From positions 51,691 through 115,690 of the forward strand of contig NZ_BOOJ01000009.1 in the NCBI RefSeq assembly GCF_016863175.1: a DNA stretch of 64,000 nt, given 5' to 3'. Origin of the DNA: Paraplanobispora siamensis. GTDB lineage: Bacteria; Actinomycetota; Actinomycetes; Streptosporangiales; Streptosporangiaceae. The notes under the pieces were generated by a model. It was not told the DNA's origin and did no database searches. It saw only the letters and a program-made list of their open reading frames with translations. Positions 1 to 7,817 of this stretch are shown here, piece by piece. Within the stretch, counting starts at the first letter, position 1, and every line of letters begins with the position of its first letter. A program made the position numbers and the translations under genes.

Positions 1-986
1 AGGTCGGGTTCGCCCCGCGGGTCCTCGCCGGTGTGCCGGGCGATCAGCTCCTGCGCGTCGGCGAAGTGGATCGAGGGGATCTCCTGCGGAACCTCGGGCA
101 GTTCGATCTCCAGCAGGGCGAGCGCGGATCCGGCCCGCGCGGACACCGAGGCGTGCATGCCCGCCAGAGCCTGCCGCAGCACGGCCATCACGTCCCGGTG
201 GTCGCGCACGAACCCCAGCTCGGCGTCCAGGCTGGTGTACTGCGCCAGATGCCGGGCGGTGTCGTGCGGCTCGGCCCGGAAGACCGGGCCCACCTCGTAG
301 ACCCGCTCGAAGACCCCGACCAGCGCCTGCTTGTAGAACTGCGGCGACTGCGCCAGGAAGGCCGGGCGGCCGAAGTAGTCGATGCCGAAGACGTTCGCCC
401 CGGACTCGGTGGCGGTGCCGACGATCTTCGGCGTGTGGGTCTCGACGAACCCGAGCCCGTCCAGCGCGGCCCGGAACCCGGCCACCCCGGCCGCGGCGAT
501 CTCGAACGGCGCCCGCAGACGCGGGTGACGCAGGGCGGCGGGGGCGTTGTCGAGGATGGTCGGCAGCGCGGCCGGAACGGCGGGCCGGTAGAGGTCGAAC
601 GGGGGCGGCTGAACGGCCTCCGACAGCACCTCGACCACCGGCCCGGCCGGACTCCCGGCCACCGGCCGGGTCCCGGTGCCGGTCCCGGTGCCGGTCTCGG
701 AGGCGGTCTCGGCCCCGGTGCCGGTCTCGGCTTCCGCTTCGGCTCCGGCCAGTTCGGCACCGCCCGGCGCGGCGGGGTTGGCGACCACGGTGCCGGTGAC
801 CTCCAGGACCGTCTCCTCGGGGTAGGGCACCGGCTCGCGGAGCACGACCTGGGCCAGCCCGGAACGGTCGCGGACCACCAGGAACGAGACGGACTTCAGC
901 TCGCGGCGGCGGTGCAGCCAGCCGGAGAGCCGGACGGTACGGCCGACGTGCGCGGGCAGGTCGGCGGCGAGAACTCGATGGATCAT
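1..986 (-). CDS. aspS: Aspartyl-tRNA synthetase, archaeal/non-discriminating type (3' end outside window)
   Basis: This class II enzyme charges tRNA-Asp (and, in non-discriminating forms, tRNA-Asn) with aspartate. The reading frame starts at ATG 984-986 behind GAGGAA and runs off the left edge, giving about 328 residues. The N-terminal OB-fold anticodon domain begins MIHRVLAADLPAHVGRTVRL. The catalytic domain shows the AQSPQFYKQ segment and a class II motif 2 region (VGPVFRAEPHDTARHL, then TSLDAELGF), as in archaeal-type AspRS rather than the longer bacterial AspRS. Residues about 71-110 hold an unusual low-complexity insertion rich in Ala, Glu, Gly and Thr (alternating TG) just before the catalytic core. 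A T-box leader lies immediately upstream. Identification is strong; tRNA discrimination cannot be judged from the visible part. Confidence 0.93.
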   Translation of the reverse strand, partial: MIHRVLAADLPAHVGRTVRLSGWLHRRRELKSVSFLVVRDRSGLAQVVLREPVPYPEETVLEVTGTVVANPAAPGGAELAGAEAEAETGTGAETASETGTGTGTGTRPVAGSPAGPVVEVLSEAVQPPPFDLYRPAVPAALPTILDNAPAALRHPRLRAPFEIAAAGVAGFRAALDGLGFVETHTPKIVGTATESGANVFGIDYFGRPAFLAQSPQFYKQALVGVFERVYEVGPVFRAEPHDTARHLAQYTSLDAELGFVRDHRDVMAVLRQALAGMHASVSARAGSALALLEIELPEVPQEIPSIHFADAQELIARHTGEDPRGEPD

Positions 987-1335
987 CACGTTTCCTCACG
1001 GAGCATGAGCTGATCCCTTGGGAGTGCGGGCGAGAAGGGCAACTCGCGGTGCCACCGCACTTTCGCCGCCGCCGTCCCGTGGCGCCGGGTGACCCGTGAC
1101 GCCCGACGGCGCGGGGCGCATCCGGTGCCGGATGGTGAGGCGGCGGCCTCTGGGGCCCGATGACGGGGGCCGGCCGGCGGGGCATCGGGCCCGGTGCCGC
1201 ACTCCGGCGGCGGGGCCGTTCCTCCCCGCACTCGGGAGGGTCTTCGTCCGAAGGCGCAGGGCCGCCTTCACAGCTTCCGGCGGCTCTCTCGACCCGCGTG
1301 ATCTTTCGGACTACTCGTCTCCGTCAACGCGTTGC
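987..1335 (-). promoter_or_regulatory. T-box leader RNA of aspS
   Basis: The roughly 350-nt leader has the T-box elements in order on the minus strand. Stem I carries AGTA (1312-1315), whose flanking GTCCGAA pairs with TTCGGAC just before GAA (1243-1245). The AGAGAG and GGAAGC...GTGAA distal elements lie between. GAC, an Asp codon, is at 1240-1242 immediately after the loop-E GAA. The T-box itself (1043-1063) reads AAAGTGCGGTGGCACCGCGAG. Its UGGC bulge would pair with a GCCA acceptor end, meaning discriminator G73, which tRNA-Asp has. AGTGCGG can alternatively pair with CCGCACT downstream (with GCGAG/CTCGC inside), giving a competing hairpin. No U-run follows, so control may be translational. 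The exact specifier register is not proven: ACC would be read one base later. Confidence 0.85.
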
Positions 1336-1339
1336 CGCC

Positions 1340-1369
1340 ACCCTAGGAGGCGCCTCATCGAACCCGCAA
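1340..1369 (-). promoter_or_regulatory. Putative aspS promoter
   Basis: On the minus strand TTGCGG (1364-1369) and TAGGGT (1340-1345) are separated by 18 nt. A start site about 7 nt beyond would place the transcript's 5' end just before stem I of the T-box. The assignment is from sequence only. Confidence 0.45.
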
Positions 1370-1413
1370 ACGGTTATCGGCCGGGGATCCCGCGACCGGC
1401 GGCCCGGCGGTGA

Positions 1414-2412
1414 TCAGTGCGTGACGGTGACCACGATCTTGCCGATCTGGGCGTTCGACTCCAGGTAGCGGTGCGCCTCGACGATGTCGCCCAGCTCGAA
1501 GGTGCGGTCCACCACGGGCCGGAAGGCTCCCGAGCGCAGCCCGGAGGTCACGAAGGCGGCCGCCCGGCGCAGCCGCTCGGGCCGCTTGGTCGTCTCCAGC
1601 AACGTGTAGGTGCGCATGTTCAGCGCGGGCATGCCGAGCTCGAATCCCGGATAGGGGGTCGCCTCGCCGCTCAGCGCGCCGTACAGGATCAGCGTGCCGT
1701 CGTCGGCTACCACCTTGGCAAGATCCCGCACCCCGGGGCCGGCGACGGCGTCGAAGACGTACTCCGCACCCCGCCCGCCGGTCGCCGCGAGCACCCGCTC
1801 GGCCACGTCCTCCGACTCGCTGACGATCACTTCCGCGGCGCCCTCCTTCAGCAGCGCCCGTTTCTTGGCGGCGGTGCGGGTGACGGCGATCGGCGTGGCG
1901 CCGATCCGCTCGGCGACGTGGATGGCGGCCAGGCCGACGCTGCTGGAGGCCGCGTTCAGCACGACCGTGTCCCCGGGACGCATTCCGCCGACCTCCACCA
2001 GCCCGCCGTAGGCCGTGACGTACGGCATCCACACCGCCGCGCCCTCCACCGCGTCAAGCCCCTCGGGGCGCCGTACCACTGCCGCCGCGGGCACGATCGC
2101 CCGCTCGGCGTAGACGCCGTAGTCGTTCTGCGAGAACGCCGGCACGGTGCTGATCGCGTCCCCGGGCCGGAACCCGGTCACGCCCTCGCCCACCGCCTCG
2201 ACCACACCGGCGGCCTCCGTGCCCAGCCGGGCCGGGAACCGCCGCACCGGCTCGATGTAGTCCCCGGTGCGGAACAGCACCTCAGCCCGGTTCAGGCCGA
2301 TCGCGTCCACCCGGATCCGCACCTCGCCCGGGCCCGGCTCACCGGTCTCCACGTCCTCCAGTCGCATGACCTCGGGCCCGCCGAGTCCGCGGAACAGCAC
2401 CGCCTTGCTCAT
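1414..2412 (-). CDS. MDR-family zinc-type alcohol dehydrogenase / quinone oxidoreductase-like protein
   Basis: A 332-residue NAD(P)H-dependent oxidoreductase of the medium-chain dehydrogenase/reductase superfamily. The N-terminal GroES-like domain includes PGEVRIRVDAIGLNRAE and GTEAAGVVEAVG. The Rossmann domain has a NAASSSVGLAAI dinucleotide loop, in place of the usual GxGxxG, as in several zeta-crystallin/QOR-like members. I see no catalytic Cys/His zinc set, so it is probably zinc-independent. The chosen ATG at 2412 follows GGGAGGACGGGGCG; an upstream in-frame start (2448) would add 12 residues inside the operator region. It is divergent from an ArsR-type regulator, with an inverted repeat between them, so the regulator likely controls it. 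The substrate is unknown. Confidence 0.88.
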   Translation of the reverse strand: MSKAVLFRGLGGPEVMRLEDVETGEPGPGEVRIRVDAIGLNRAEVLFRTGDYIEPVRRFPARLGTEAAGVVEAVGEGVTGFRPGDAISTVPAFSQNDYGVYAERAIVPAAAVVRRPEGLDAVEGAAVWMPYVTAYGGLVEVGGMRPGDTVVLNAASSSVGLAAIHVAERIGATPIAVTRTAAKKRALLKEGAAEVIVSESEDVAERVLAATGGRGAEYVFDAVAGPGVRDLAKVVADDGTLILYGALSGEATPYPGFELGMPALNMRTYTLLETTKRPERLRRAAAFVTSGLRSGAFRPVVDRTFELGDIVEAHRYLESNAQIGKIVVTVTH

Positions 2413-2459
2413 CGCCCCGTCCTCCCGCCGTGATGAATGATGATCCACCCAAGCACGAA

Positions 2460-2496
2460 AGTACGATGGCGGTCAAACTTTGATGGCTGTCGTACT
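2460..2496. promoter_or_regulatory. Dyad operator between the MDR and ArsR-type genes
   Basis: Arms AGTACGA (2460-2466) and TCGTACT (2490-2496) are perfect inverted repeats. An inner pair TCAAA/TTTGA (2473-2483) has exactly the same centre at 2478. The element ends 8 nt before the regulator's ATG and lies about 50 nt from the MDR start, a natural place for autorepression and control of both genes. Confidence 0.6.
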
Positions 2497-2504
2497 ATGG
2501 GGTC

Positions 2505-2852
2505 ATGGAGGCCGATCGAATCCCTCACCACCCCGACGTACGGACGATCACGTTGCAGCGGGTCCTCGAAGCCGTCGTCGACCCGGTACGGCGGAGCATC
2601 GTCACGCAGTTGTGCGGCGCCTCCGGCGACATCGCCTGCGGCGGGTTCGACCTGCCCGTGAGCAAGTCCACGGCCACGCACCACTTCCGGATCCTGCGTG
2701 AGGCCGGTCTCATCCGGCAGTACTACGCCGGCACCTCACGGATGAACGCCCTGAGGCGCGACGAGGTCGACGAGGTCTTCCCCGGTCTGCTGGACGCCAT
2801 CGTCACAGCCGAGCGGCCGACAGGTGATCCCGAACGCGCCACGGCCGGCTGA
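2505..2852 (+). CDS. ArsR-family winged-helix transcriptional regulator
   Basis: A 115-residue small repressor-type protein. The winged-helix core covers residues about 14-80, with the recognition helix around KSTATHHFRILREAGLI and a following wing. There are no clustered Cys or His metal-binding residues of the ArsR/SmtB type apart from two isolated cysteines, so a non-metal ligand or redox signal is more likely. No clear ribosome binding site precedes ATG 2505, so it may be leaderless or weakly translated. The dyad directly upstream suggests autoregulation and control of the divergent oxidoreductase. The family call is solid; the ligand is unknown. Confidence 0.85.
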   Translation: MEADRIPHHPDVRTITLQRVLEAVVDPVRRSIVTQLCGASGDIACGGFDLPVSKSTATHHFRILREAGLIRQYYAGTSRMNALRRDEVDEVFPGLLDAIVTAERPTGDPERATAG

Positions 2853-2954
2853 ACACGTCAACGGCCGAAGCTCGTGCTGTCGACGATCGCCGGGGCGGCG
2901 GGGGCGGGCGGCGCGTGGCCCACTGCGGACGCGCTCCACGGGTGGGGTCACCGG

Positions 2955-3626
2955 TCAGGGGCGGGTGCGGCGGAGACGGATGTAGGCGAGGGCGCCGGCG
3001 GTGGACCACAGGAGGGTGGCGGCCGTGACGGGGAGCAGGATCTCGTCGAGGGTGCCGGCGTTGGCCGCGCGCATCCAGGGCATGACCGGCACGGTGAACG
3101 AGCCGATCGGGGTGAGGCTGATCAGCAGCAGCATCACGTAGCCGCCGAACAGCACCAGCATCGACGTGGCGGGGGAGGGCATGATCGGCTTGCTGGTCAG
3201 CGCGCCGAGGGCGGTGCCGGCGCCGAGGCCGAGCAGGTGCAGGACGACGCCTCTGGCGATGTCGCCGGCCGGGGGGACGGAGGCGAAGCCGTGGATCAGC
3301 GGCAGGGTGATCGCGATCGCCGCCAGGCCGATGTTGACGGTCAGGGCCGCCAGCAGCCCGGCGCCGATCTCCCTGCGGGGGCCTCCGGCCGCGGTCATCG
3401 AGATCAGCCGCTGCGCCGCGGGCTCGGTGTCGAGCAGGCCCCGGGCGGCCCACGCGAAGACGACGATCAGCAGCCCGGCCGAGTCGGCGTAGGAGGTCAG
3501 CTGCTTGCCGTCGGGGATCACCGACGAGTAGAAGATCAGCATCATCGTGAACAGCCCGATCACCGGCTGCAGCAACCGGTGGGACCTGGCGTAGGCGGCC
3601 AGCTTGAACCGCATGAGACGGATCAC
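2955..3626 (-). CDS. ABC transporter permease (polytopic membrane protein)
   Basis: A 223-residue integral membrane protein with about six hydrophobic segments. They include LLQPVIGLFTMMLIFYSSV near residue 18, LLIVVFAWAARGLL near 52 and MLVLFGGYVMLLLISLTPIG near 160. The GTG start at 3626 follows GAGGAG with 7 nt spacing; an internal ATG lies 12 nt further in. It sits downstream of, and in the same orientation as, an ABC ATPase gene (97-nt gap). The pair therefore probably forms an ABC-2-like exporter. The sequence does not tell the substrate. Confidence 0.75.
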   Translation of the reverse strand: MIRLMRFKLAAYARSHRLLQPVIGLFTMMLIFYSSVIPDGKQLTSYADSAGLLIVVFAWAARGLLDTEPAAQRLISMTAAGGPRREIGAGLLAALTVNIGLAAIAITLPLIHGFASVPPAGDIARGVVLHLLGLGAGTALGALTSKPIMPSPATSMLVLFGGYVMLLLISLTPIGSFTVPVMPWMRAANAGTLDEILLPVTAATLLWSTAGALAYIRLRRTRP

Positions 3627-3723
3627 CGGAGGTCTCCTCGCACCGTGGAGCGCACCCGCGCCGTTCCGCGGTCCGCGTCCACCCCCACGCGGCCCGTTCC
3701 CCTCGCCGTACGGCTGCCGCGCC

Positions 3724-4434
3724 TCATGTGGCCCGCCTGGTGGTGTAGCCGTCGGCGCGCAGCTTCTGCTCGACCTCGTCGGCTTCGTCGGCGTCGACGA
3801 TCACCTCGATGACCGTCCGCCGCGCCCGCTCGCCGTCGCGGGCGACGACCGCGCCGTCCTCGACCAGCCAGTGGTCGGCGCCGGGGAAGCTGCGCAGCTG
3901 GTTCTGGTGGTCGCTGACCACGACGGCGCCGCCGGCCGAGGCGACCTCCTCGATGATCTCCGGGAGCTCGGTCCTGGTCTGCTCGTCGAGGCCGGAGAAC
4001 GGCTCGTCGAGGATCAGCAGACCGGGCGGCGCCAGCAGCGACTGGATCAGCCCCACCTTCTGCGCGCTGCCCTTGGACAGGTCGCCGAGCGGCTGGCCGA
4101 GCAGGTGGGAGGCGTTCAGCCGCTCGGCCAGGGCCGTGCCCGAGGCGGCGGGCACGCCCCGGATCCGGGACATCTGCGCCAGATAGGCGGAGACGGTGAA
4201 CGGCTGGTCGACGGGGAAGACGTCGGGGGCGTAGCCGACGACCGGGGGCCGGTCGGCGATCGAGCCCCGGGTCGGGGGGACGATCCCGGCCAGCAGGCGC
4301 AGGAGCGTCGACTTGCCGGCCCCGTTGCGGCCGGTGACCTCCACGACGGACCCGGCGCCGAGCGCGAGCTCGACCTCCTGGATGATCCACGGGCCGCGGC
4401 GGGAGTATCGGAAGGACACATCGGAGAGCCGCAT
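3724..4434 (-). CDS. ABC transporter ATP-binding protein
   Basis: A 236-residue single nucleotide-binding domain. Walker A is GRNGAGKST (about residues 35-43), Walker B is LLILDEPFSGLD, and the H-loop appears in VVVSDHQNQ. The signature motif reads LSKGSAQKVGL instead of LSGGQ, a variant common in small ABC-2-type exporters. A C-terminal extension of about 40 residues, rich in Asp and Glu, follows. It would energise the permease encoded just downstream. Divergent from the DivIVA-domain gene. Confidence 0.9.
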   Translation of the reverse strand: MRLSDVSFRYSRRGPWIIQEVELALGAGSVVEVTGRNGAGKSTLLRLLAGIVPPTRGSIADRPPVVGYAPDVFPVDQPFTVSAYLAQMSRIRGVPAASGTALAERLNASHLLGQPLGDLSKGSAQKVGLIQSLLAPPGLLILDEPFSGLDEQTRTELPEIIEEVASAGGAVVVSDHQNQLRSFPGADHWLVEDGAVVARDGERARRTVIEVIVDADEADEVEQKLRADGYTTRRAT

Positions 4435-4608
4435 AGGCCCGCCACCCTACCTCGCCGTGATCGGCCCCGTTGTCCCCGTAGCGGACGTCCCCGCCGTCGC
4501 CACAGTGATCGTTGTCGTCGCCGGATCGAGCCGTCACCGTTACTCGCTTTACCGGGTACGGCCCTTCAGAATGAGATGTCACACAGGGAATGGAAAGGAT
4601 GCGGGGTT

Positions 4609-5598
4609 TTGAACCGCTTTCCACGGGTGCTGGGCGTGCGTTCCGGATATGACCCGGACCAGGTGGACGCACTGATCCGTCGCATCGAGGGCACCCTCGG
4701 CCGGGGCACGCTGGTCGGAGAGCCGATCACCGCCGACGAGATCCGCGACGCGCGCTTCCGTACCAAACTGGGCGGCTACAACGAGACCGCGGTGGACTTC
4801 GCGCTGGAGGCCTTCATCGTGGCGGTGGAGACCAGGGCCGCGGAGCTGCACGCCGCGCAGGCGCGGACGGTGGAGACCCGGACTCCGGCGCCCGGATCGG
4901 GGAACGGCGCGGCGCGGCCCGCCGTACCCGCGGCTTCCCCGTCCGGCTGGCCCGATCCCGGCATCGCCGTACCGGATCGGCCCGGCCCGGGCGTCGCCGT
5001 ACCGGATCGGCCCGGCCCGGGCGTCGCCGTACCGGATCGGCCCGATTCCGGCGCGGTGCGGTCCCCGGCGGCCGTGGGCGCGGAGCCGGCGCGCGGGGAC
5101 GGCCCGGCCGACGACGAGGGCCGGGCGGCCGTGGCGCACGGCGGTGAGGAGCACGCCCCCGGACCGGAGGGATCCGCCGAGGCGGAGCCGTACCAGGAGC
5201 CCTACCAGGAGCCGCTTCAGGAGCAGCCCTACCGGCAGTCCTATCAGGAGCCCCACCAGGCGCAGCCCCATCAGGAGCGGCCGCTCGACCCCTGGCCCAA
5301 GCCCCCGATGCCGGTCAGCGTCACGCTCGCCGAGCGCGAACGGCAGGCGCTCAGGGTGGAGCAGGTCGCCTTCCGGCCCGGACGGCTGGGCATGGGCTAC
5401 AACGAGGGAGAGGTCGACGTCTTCCTCGACCGGCTCGTGGCGACCCTGCGCGGGACCACCGAGCAGCCGCTCACGCCCCAGGACGTGCGGGGGGTCAGGT
5501 TCGCCACGGTCATGTTCAAGCCCGGCTACTCCGTGGGCCAGGTGGACGCGTTCCTCGCGGAGATGGCCGGGGTCCTGGAAGAGCACCTCGGACGATGA
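4609..5598 (+). CDS. DivIVA-domain-containing protein with two DivIVA modules and a repetitive linker
   Basis: A 329-residue protein from TTG 4609, preceded by GGAAAGGA with 9 nt spacing; ATG 4576 is an alternative adding 11 residues. The N-terminal module has the characteristic FPRVLGVRSGYDPDQVDALI. A related half-module (FRTKLGGYNETAVDFAL) follows it. The C-terminal module repeats the theme (GMGYNEGEVDVFLDRLVATL, then KPGYSVGQVDAFLAEMAGVL). Between them lies a Pro-rich linker containing three 10-residue PDRPGPGVAV-type repeats and a Gln/Glu/Pro/Tyr tract (EPYQEPYQEPLQEQPY). DivIVA proteins mark curved membranes and poles and act in tip growth or division. A scaffolding role is an inference; lacking a long coiled coil, this one is not the essential polar DivIVA/Wag31. 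Confidence 0.8.
   Translation: MNRFPRVLGVRSGYDPDQVDALIRRIEGTLGRGTLVGEPITADEIRDARFRTKLGGYNETAVDFALEAFIVAVETRAAELHAAQARTVETRTPAPGSGNGAARPAVPAASPSGWPDPGIAVPDRPGPGVAVPDRPGPGVAVPDRPDSGAVRSPAAVGAEPARGDGPADDEGRAAVAHGGEEHAPGPEGSAEAEPYQEPYQEPLQEQPYRQSYQEPHQAQPHQERPLDPWPKPPMPVSVTLAERERQALRVEQVAFRPGRLGMGYNEGEVDVFLDRLVATLRGTTEQPLTPQDVRGVRFATVMFKPGYSVGQVDAFLAEMAGVLEEHLGR
4951..5040 (+). repeat. 30-bp tandem repeat, three units, inside the DivIVA-domain gene
   Basis: Units 4981-5010 and 5011-5040 are identical, and 4951-4980 differs at three positions. Each encodes ten residues of the linker, so copy number can vary without breaking the frame. Confidence 0.95.
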
Positions 5599-5645
5599 GG
5601 CCGCCGGGCGCCCCGGGAGGTCTCAGCGGGCAACCCGCCGGGGTG

Positions 5646-6140
5646 TCAGCGGGTGCCCCAGGAGTAGGTCTGCTTGTGCAGCTTGAGATAGACGAAGGTC
5701 TCGGTCGCGCGCACGGTCGGGATGGCGCGGATCTTGCCCAGGATCTCCAGGAGGTGCTGGTCGCTCTCGCACACCACCTCGACCATGATGTCGAGGGACC
5801 CGGCGGTCAGCACGACGTAGTCGATCTCCGCGATGGCCGACAGCTCGTCGGCCACCATCTCCAGGTCGCCCTCGCACTTGATGCCGATCATCGCCTGGCG
5901 GGAGAAGCCCAGGGTCAGCGGGTCGGTGACCGCGACGATCTGCATGACGCCCGCGTCGAGCAGGCGCTGGACCCGCTGGCGGACGGCGGCCTCGGACAGG
6001 CCCACCGCCTTGCCGATCGCCGCGTACGGCTTGCGCCCGTCGGACTGCAGTTCCTCGATGATCCGCTTGGAGATCTCGTCGAGGACGACGGTGCCGGACT
6101 TGGCGTCGGTGTCACGGCGGACCTTGGGCGGCGTCGTCAT
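5646..6140 (-). CDS. Lrp/AsnC-family transcriptional regulator
   Basis: A 164-residue regulator. The N-terminal helix-turn-helix (about residues 20-65) contains YAAIGKAVGLSEAAVRQRVQRLLDAG. The C-terminal RAM/AsnC effector domain covers about 80-155 and includes VVLTAGSLDIMVEVVCESD. ATG 6140 follows AGGGAG. It is divergent from the aldehyde dehydrogenase/Pot operon, with dyads in between, and probably controls that operon in response to an amine or amino acid. This arrangement is common in actinomycete polyamine loci. Confidence 0.92.
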   Translation of the reverse strand: MTTPPKVRRDTDAKSGTVVLDEISKRIIEELQSDGRKPYAAIGKAVGLSEAAVRQRVQRLLDAGVMQIVAVTDPLTLGFSRQAMIGIKCEGDLEMVADELSAIAEIDYVVLTAGSLDIMVEVVCESDQHLLEILGKIRAIPTVRATETFVYLKLHKQTYSWGTR

Positions 6141-6178
6141 CCGCGCTCCCTGGCGTCATGTTTCGGGGCTGTAGCCGT

Positions 6179-6305
6179 CATGTTGCGTCTCCGATGCGAC
6201 ATGTTGTCAGTTCTGACCGCTCTGTCAAGCGATTCCGTAGCAATTTGGTATCTTCGCAACGAAATCCCTTGTCGCGAGCCTGTTGCTCTGTAAGAGTCGC
6301 GACAA
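6179..6305. promoter_or_regulatory. Lrp-type operator region between regulator and polyamine operon
   Basis: A perfect inverted repeat, TTGTCGCGA (6269-6277) and TCGCGACAA (6297-6305), with centre 6287, lies 30 nt before the dehydrogenase start. A second imperfect dyad, CATGTTGCGTC/GATGCGACATG (about 6179-6203), lies near the regulator. The interval is AT-richer than its surroundings. Operator function is inferred from position. Confidence 0.5.
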
Positions 6306-6334
6306 CTCAGCCCCCATGCTCTAGGAGGTCGACG

Positions 6335-7792
6335 ATGACCACCCCGGTTGAGAACACTGAGCTCACCCGTCTCCGAAACTACGTCAACGGCGAGTTGGTG
6401 GACGCCAAGAGCGGCAGGTTCTCCGATGTCATCGACCCGTGCACCGGCGAGGCCTACCTCCGGGCGCCGATCTCCGGCGCGGAGGACGTCGACGCGGCCT
6501 ACGCCGCCGCGGCGGCCGCGTTCGAGAGCTGGAGCCAGACCACGCCCGGCGAGCGCGCCAACCTGCTGCTGAAGGTCGCCGACGCCATCGAGGCGCGGGC
6601 CGGGGAACTGAACGAGGCCGAGTGCCGCAACACCGGCAAGCCGCGTGCCCGCATGGCCGAGGACGAGACGCCGGTGGCCGCCGACCACTTCCGGTTCTTC
6701 GCCGGTGCCGCCCGCACTCTTGAGGGACCGACCTCGGGCGAGTTCCTGGCCGACCACACCTCCGTCATCCGGCACGAGCCGATCGGCGTCGTGGGCCAGG
6801 TCACGCCGTGGAACTACCCGATGATGATGGCCGTGTGGAAGATCGCCCCGGCGCTGGCCGCGGGCAACACCGTCGTGCTCAAGCCGTCCGACACCACCCC
6901 GGTCTCCACGGTCAAGCTGGCCGAGATCATGGGTGAGGTGCTGCCGAAGGGCGTCTTCAACGTCGTCGTCGGCGACCGCGAGACCGGCGCCCTCGTCGTG
7001 GGCCACCCGACCGCGCAGATGGTCGCGATCACCGGCTCGGTCGGCGCGGGCATGGCCGTGGCCAAGAGCGCGGCCGAGGACCTCAAGCGGGTCCACCTGG
7101 AGCTCGGCGGCAAGGCCCCGGTCGTCGTCTTCGACGACGTCAAGGACCTCAAGGCCGCCGCGGAGGCCATCGCCACCGCGGGGCTGTACAACGCCGGCCA
7201 GGACTGCACCGCCGCCTGCCGCGTGCTGGTCCACGAGGACGTCCACGACGAGTTCACCGCCGCGTTGGTCGAGGCCGCCGCCGGCACCAGGACCGGCGAC
7301 CTCTCGGACGAGGAGGCGCTGTACGGCCCGCTCAACAACGCCAACCAGCTGGAGCGCGTCGCCGGCTTCTTCGAGCGGGTACCCGGCCACGCCAAGGTCC
7401 TGACCGGCGGCCACCGGATCGGCGACAAGGGCTACTTCTTCGCCCCGACCGTCGTCGACGGCCTCCAGCAGGACGACGAGATGGTGCAGAACGAGGTCTT
7501 CGGCCCGGTCATCACCGTCCAGACCTTCTCCGACGAGGCCGACGCGGTCGCCAAGGCCAACGGCGTCAAGTACGGTCTGTCGGGTTCGGTGTGGACCTCC
7601 GACCACGGCAGGGCGATGCGGATGTCGAAGAAGCTGGACTTCGGCGTGGTGTGGGTCAACACCCATATCCCGTTCGTCTCGGAGATGCCGCACGGAGGGT
7701 TCAAGCACTCCGGCTACGGTAAGGACCTGTCGGTCTTCGGTCTGCACGACTACCTGCGCGTCAAGCACGTCATGCACTACATCGGCGAATAG
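6335..7792 (+). CDS. Gamma-aminobutyraldehyde-type aldehyde dehydrogenase
   Basis: A 485-residue NAD(P)-dependent aldehyde dehydrogenase, the usual length. The general base Glu256 is in LELGGKAP and the nucleophile Cys291 is in NAGQDCTAAC. The substrate channel region PWNYPMMMAVWK and the C-terminal FKHSGYGKDLS are conserved features. ATG 6335 has an AGGAGGT site. It is first in a run with potADBC-like genes and followed by a PuuB-like oxidase, so the likely role is oxidation of 4-aminobutyraldehyde (from putrescine) to GABA in the cytoplasm. Substrate assignment rests on context. Confidence 0.88.
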   Translation: MTTPVENTELTRLRNYVNGELVDAKSGRFSDVIDPCTGEAYLRAPISGAEDVDAAYAAAAAAFESWSQTTPGERANLLLKVADAIEARAGELNEAECRNTGKPRARMAEDETPVAADHFRFFAGAARTLEGPTSGEFLADHTSVIRHEPIGVVGQVTPWNYPMMMAVWKIAPALAAGNTVVLKPSDTTPVSTVKLAEIMGEVLPKGVFNVVVGDRETGALVVGHPTAQMVAITGSVGAGMAVAKSAAEDLKRVHLELGGKAPVVVFDDVKDLKAAAEAIATAGLYNAGQDCTAACRVLVHEDVHDEFTAALVEAAAGTRTGDLSDEEALYGPLNNANQLERVAGFFERVPGHAKVLTGGHRIGDKGYFFAPTVVDGLQQDDEMVQNEVFGPVITVQTFSDEADAVAKANGVKYGLSGSVWTSDHGRAMRMSKKLDFGVVWVNTHIPFVSEMPHGGFKHSGYGKDLSVFGLHDYLRVKHVMHYIGE

Positions 7793-7817
7793 CCGCGAAC
7801 AGAGGAACAAGCCTGGT

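Noticed and set aside
1..986. Possible frameshifted or missing gene at the left edge
   Set aside because: The minus-strand frame is uninterrupted from 986 to the edge and encodes AspRS. It only lacks its stop because the window ends.
4951..5040. CRISPR-like direct repeats
   Set aside because: The 30-bp units are contiguous without spacers and lie in frame within a gene.
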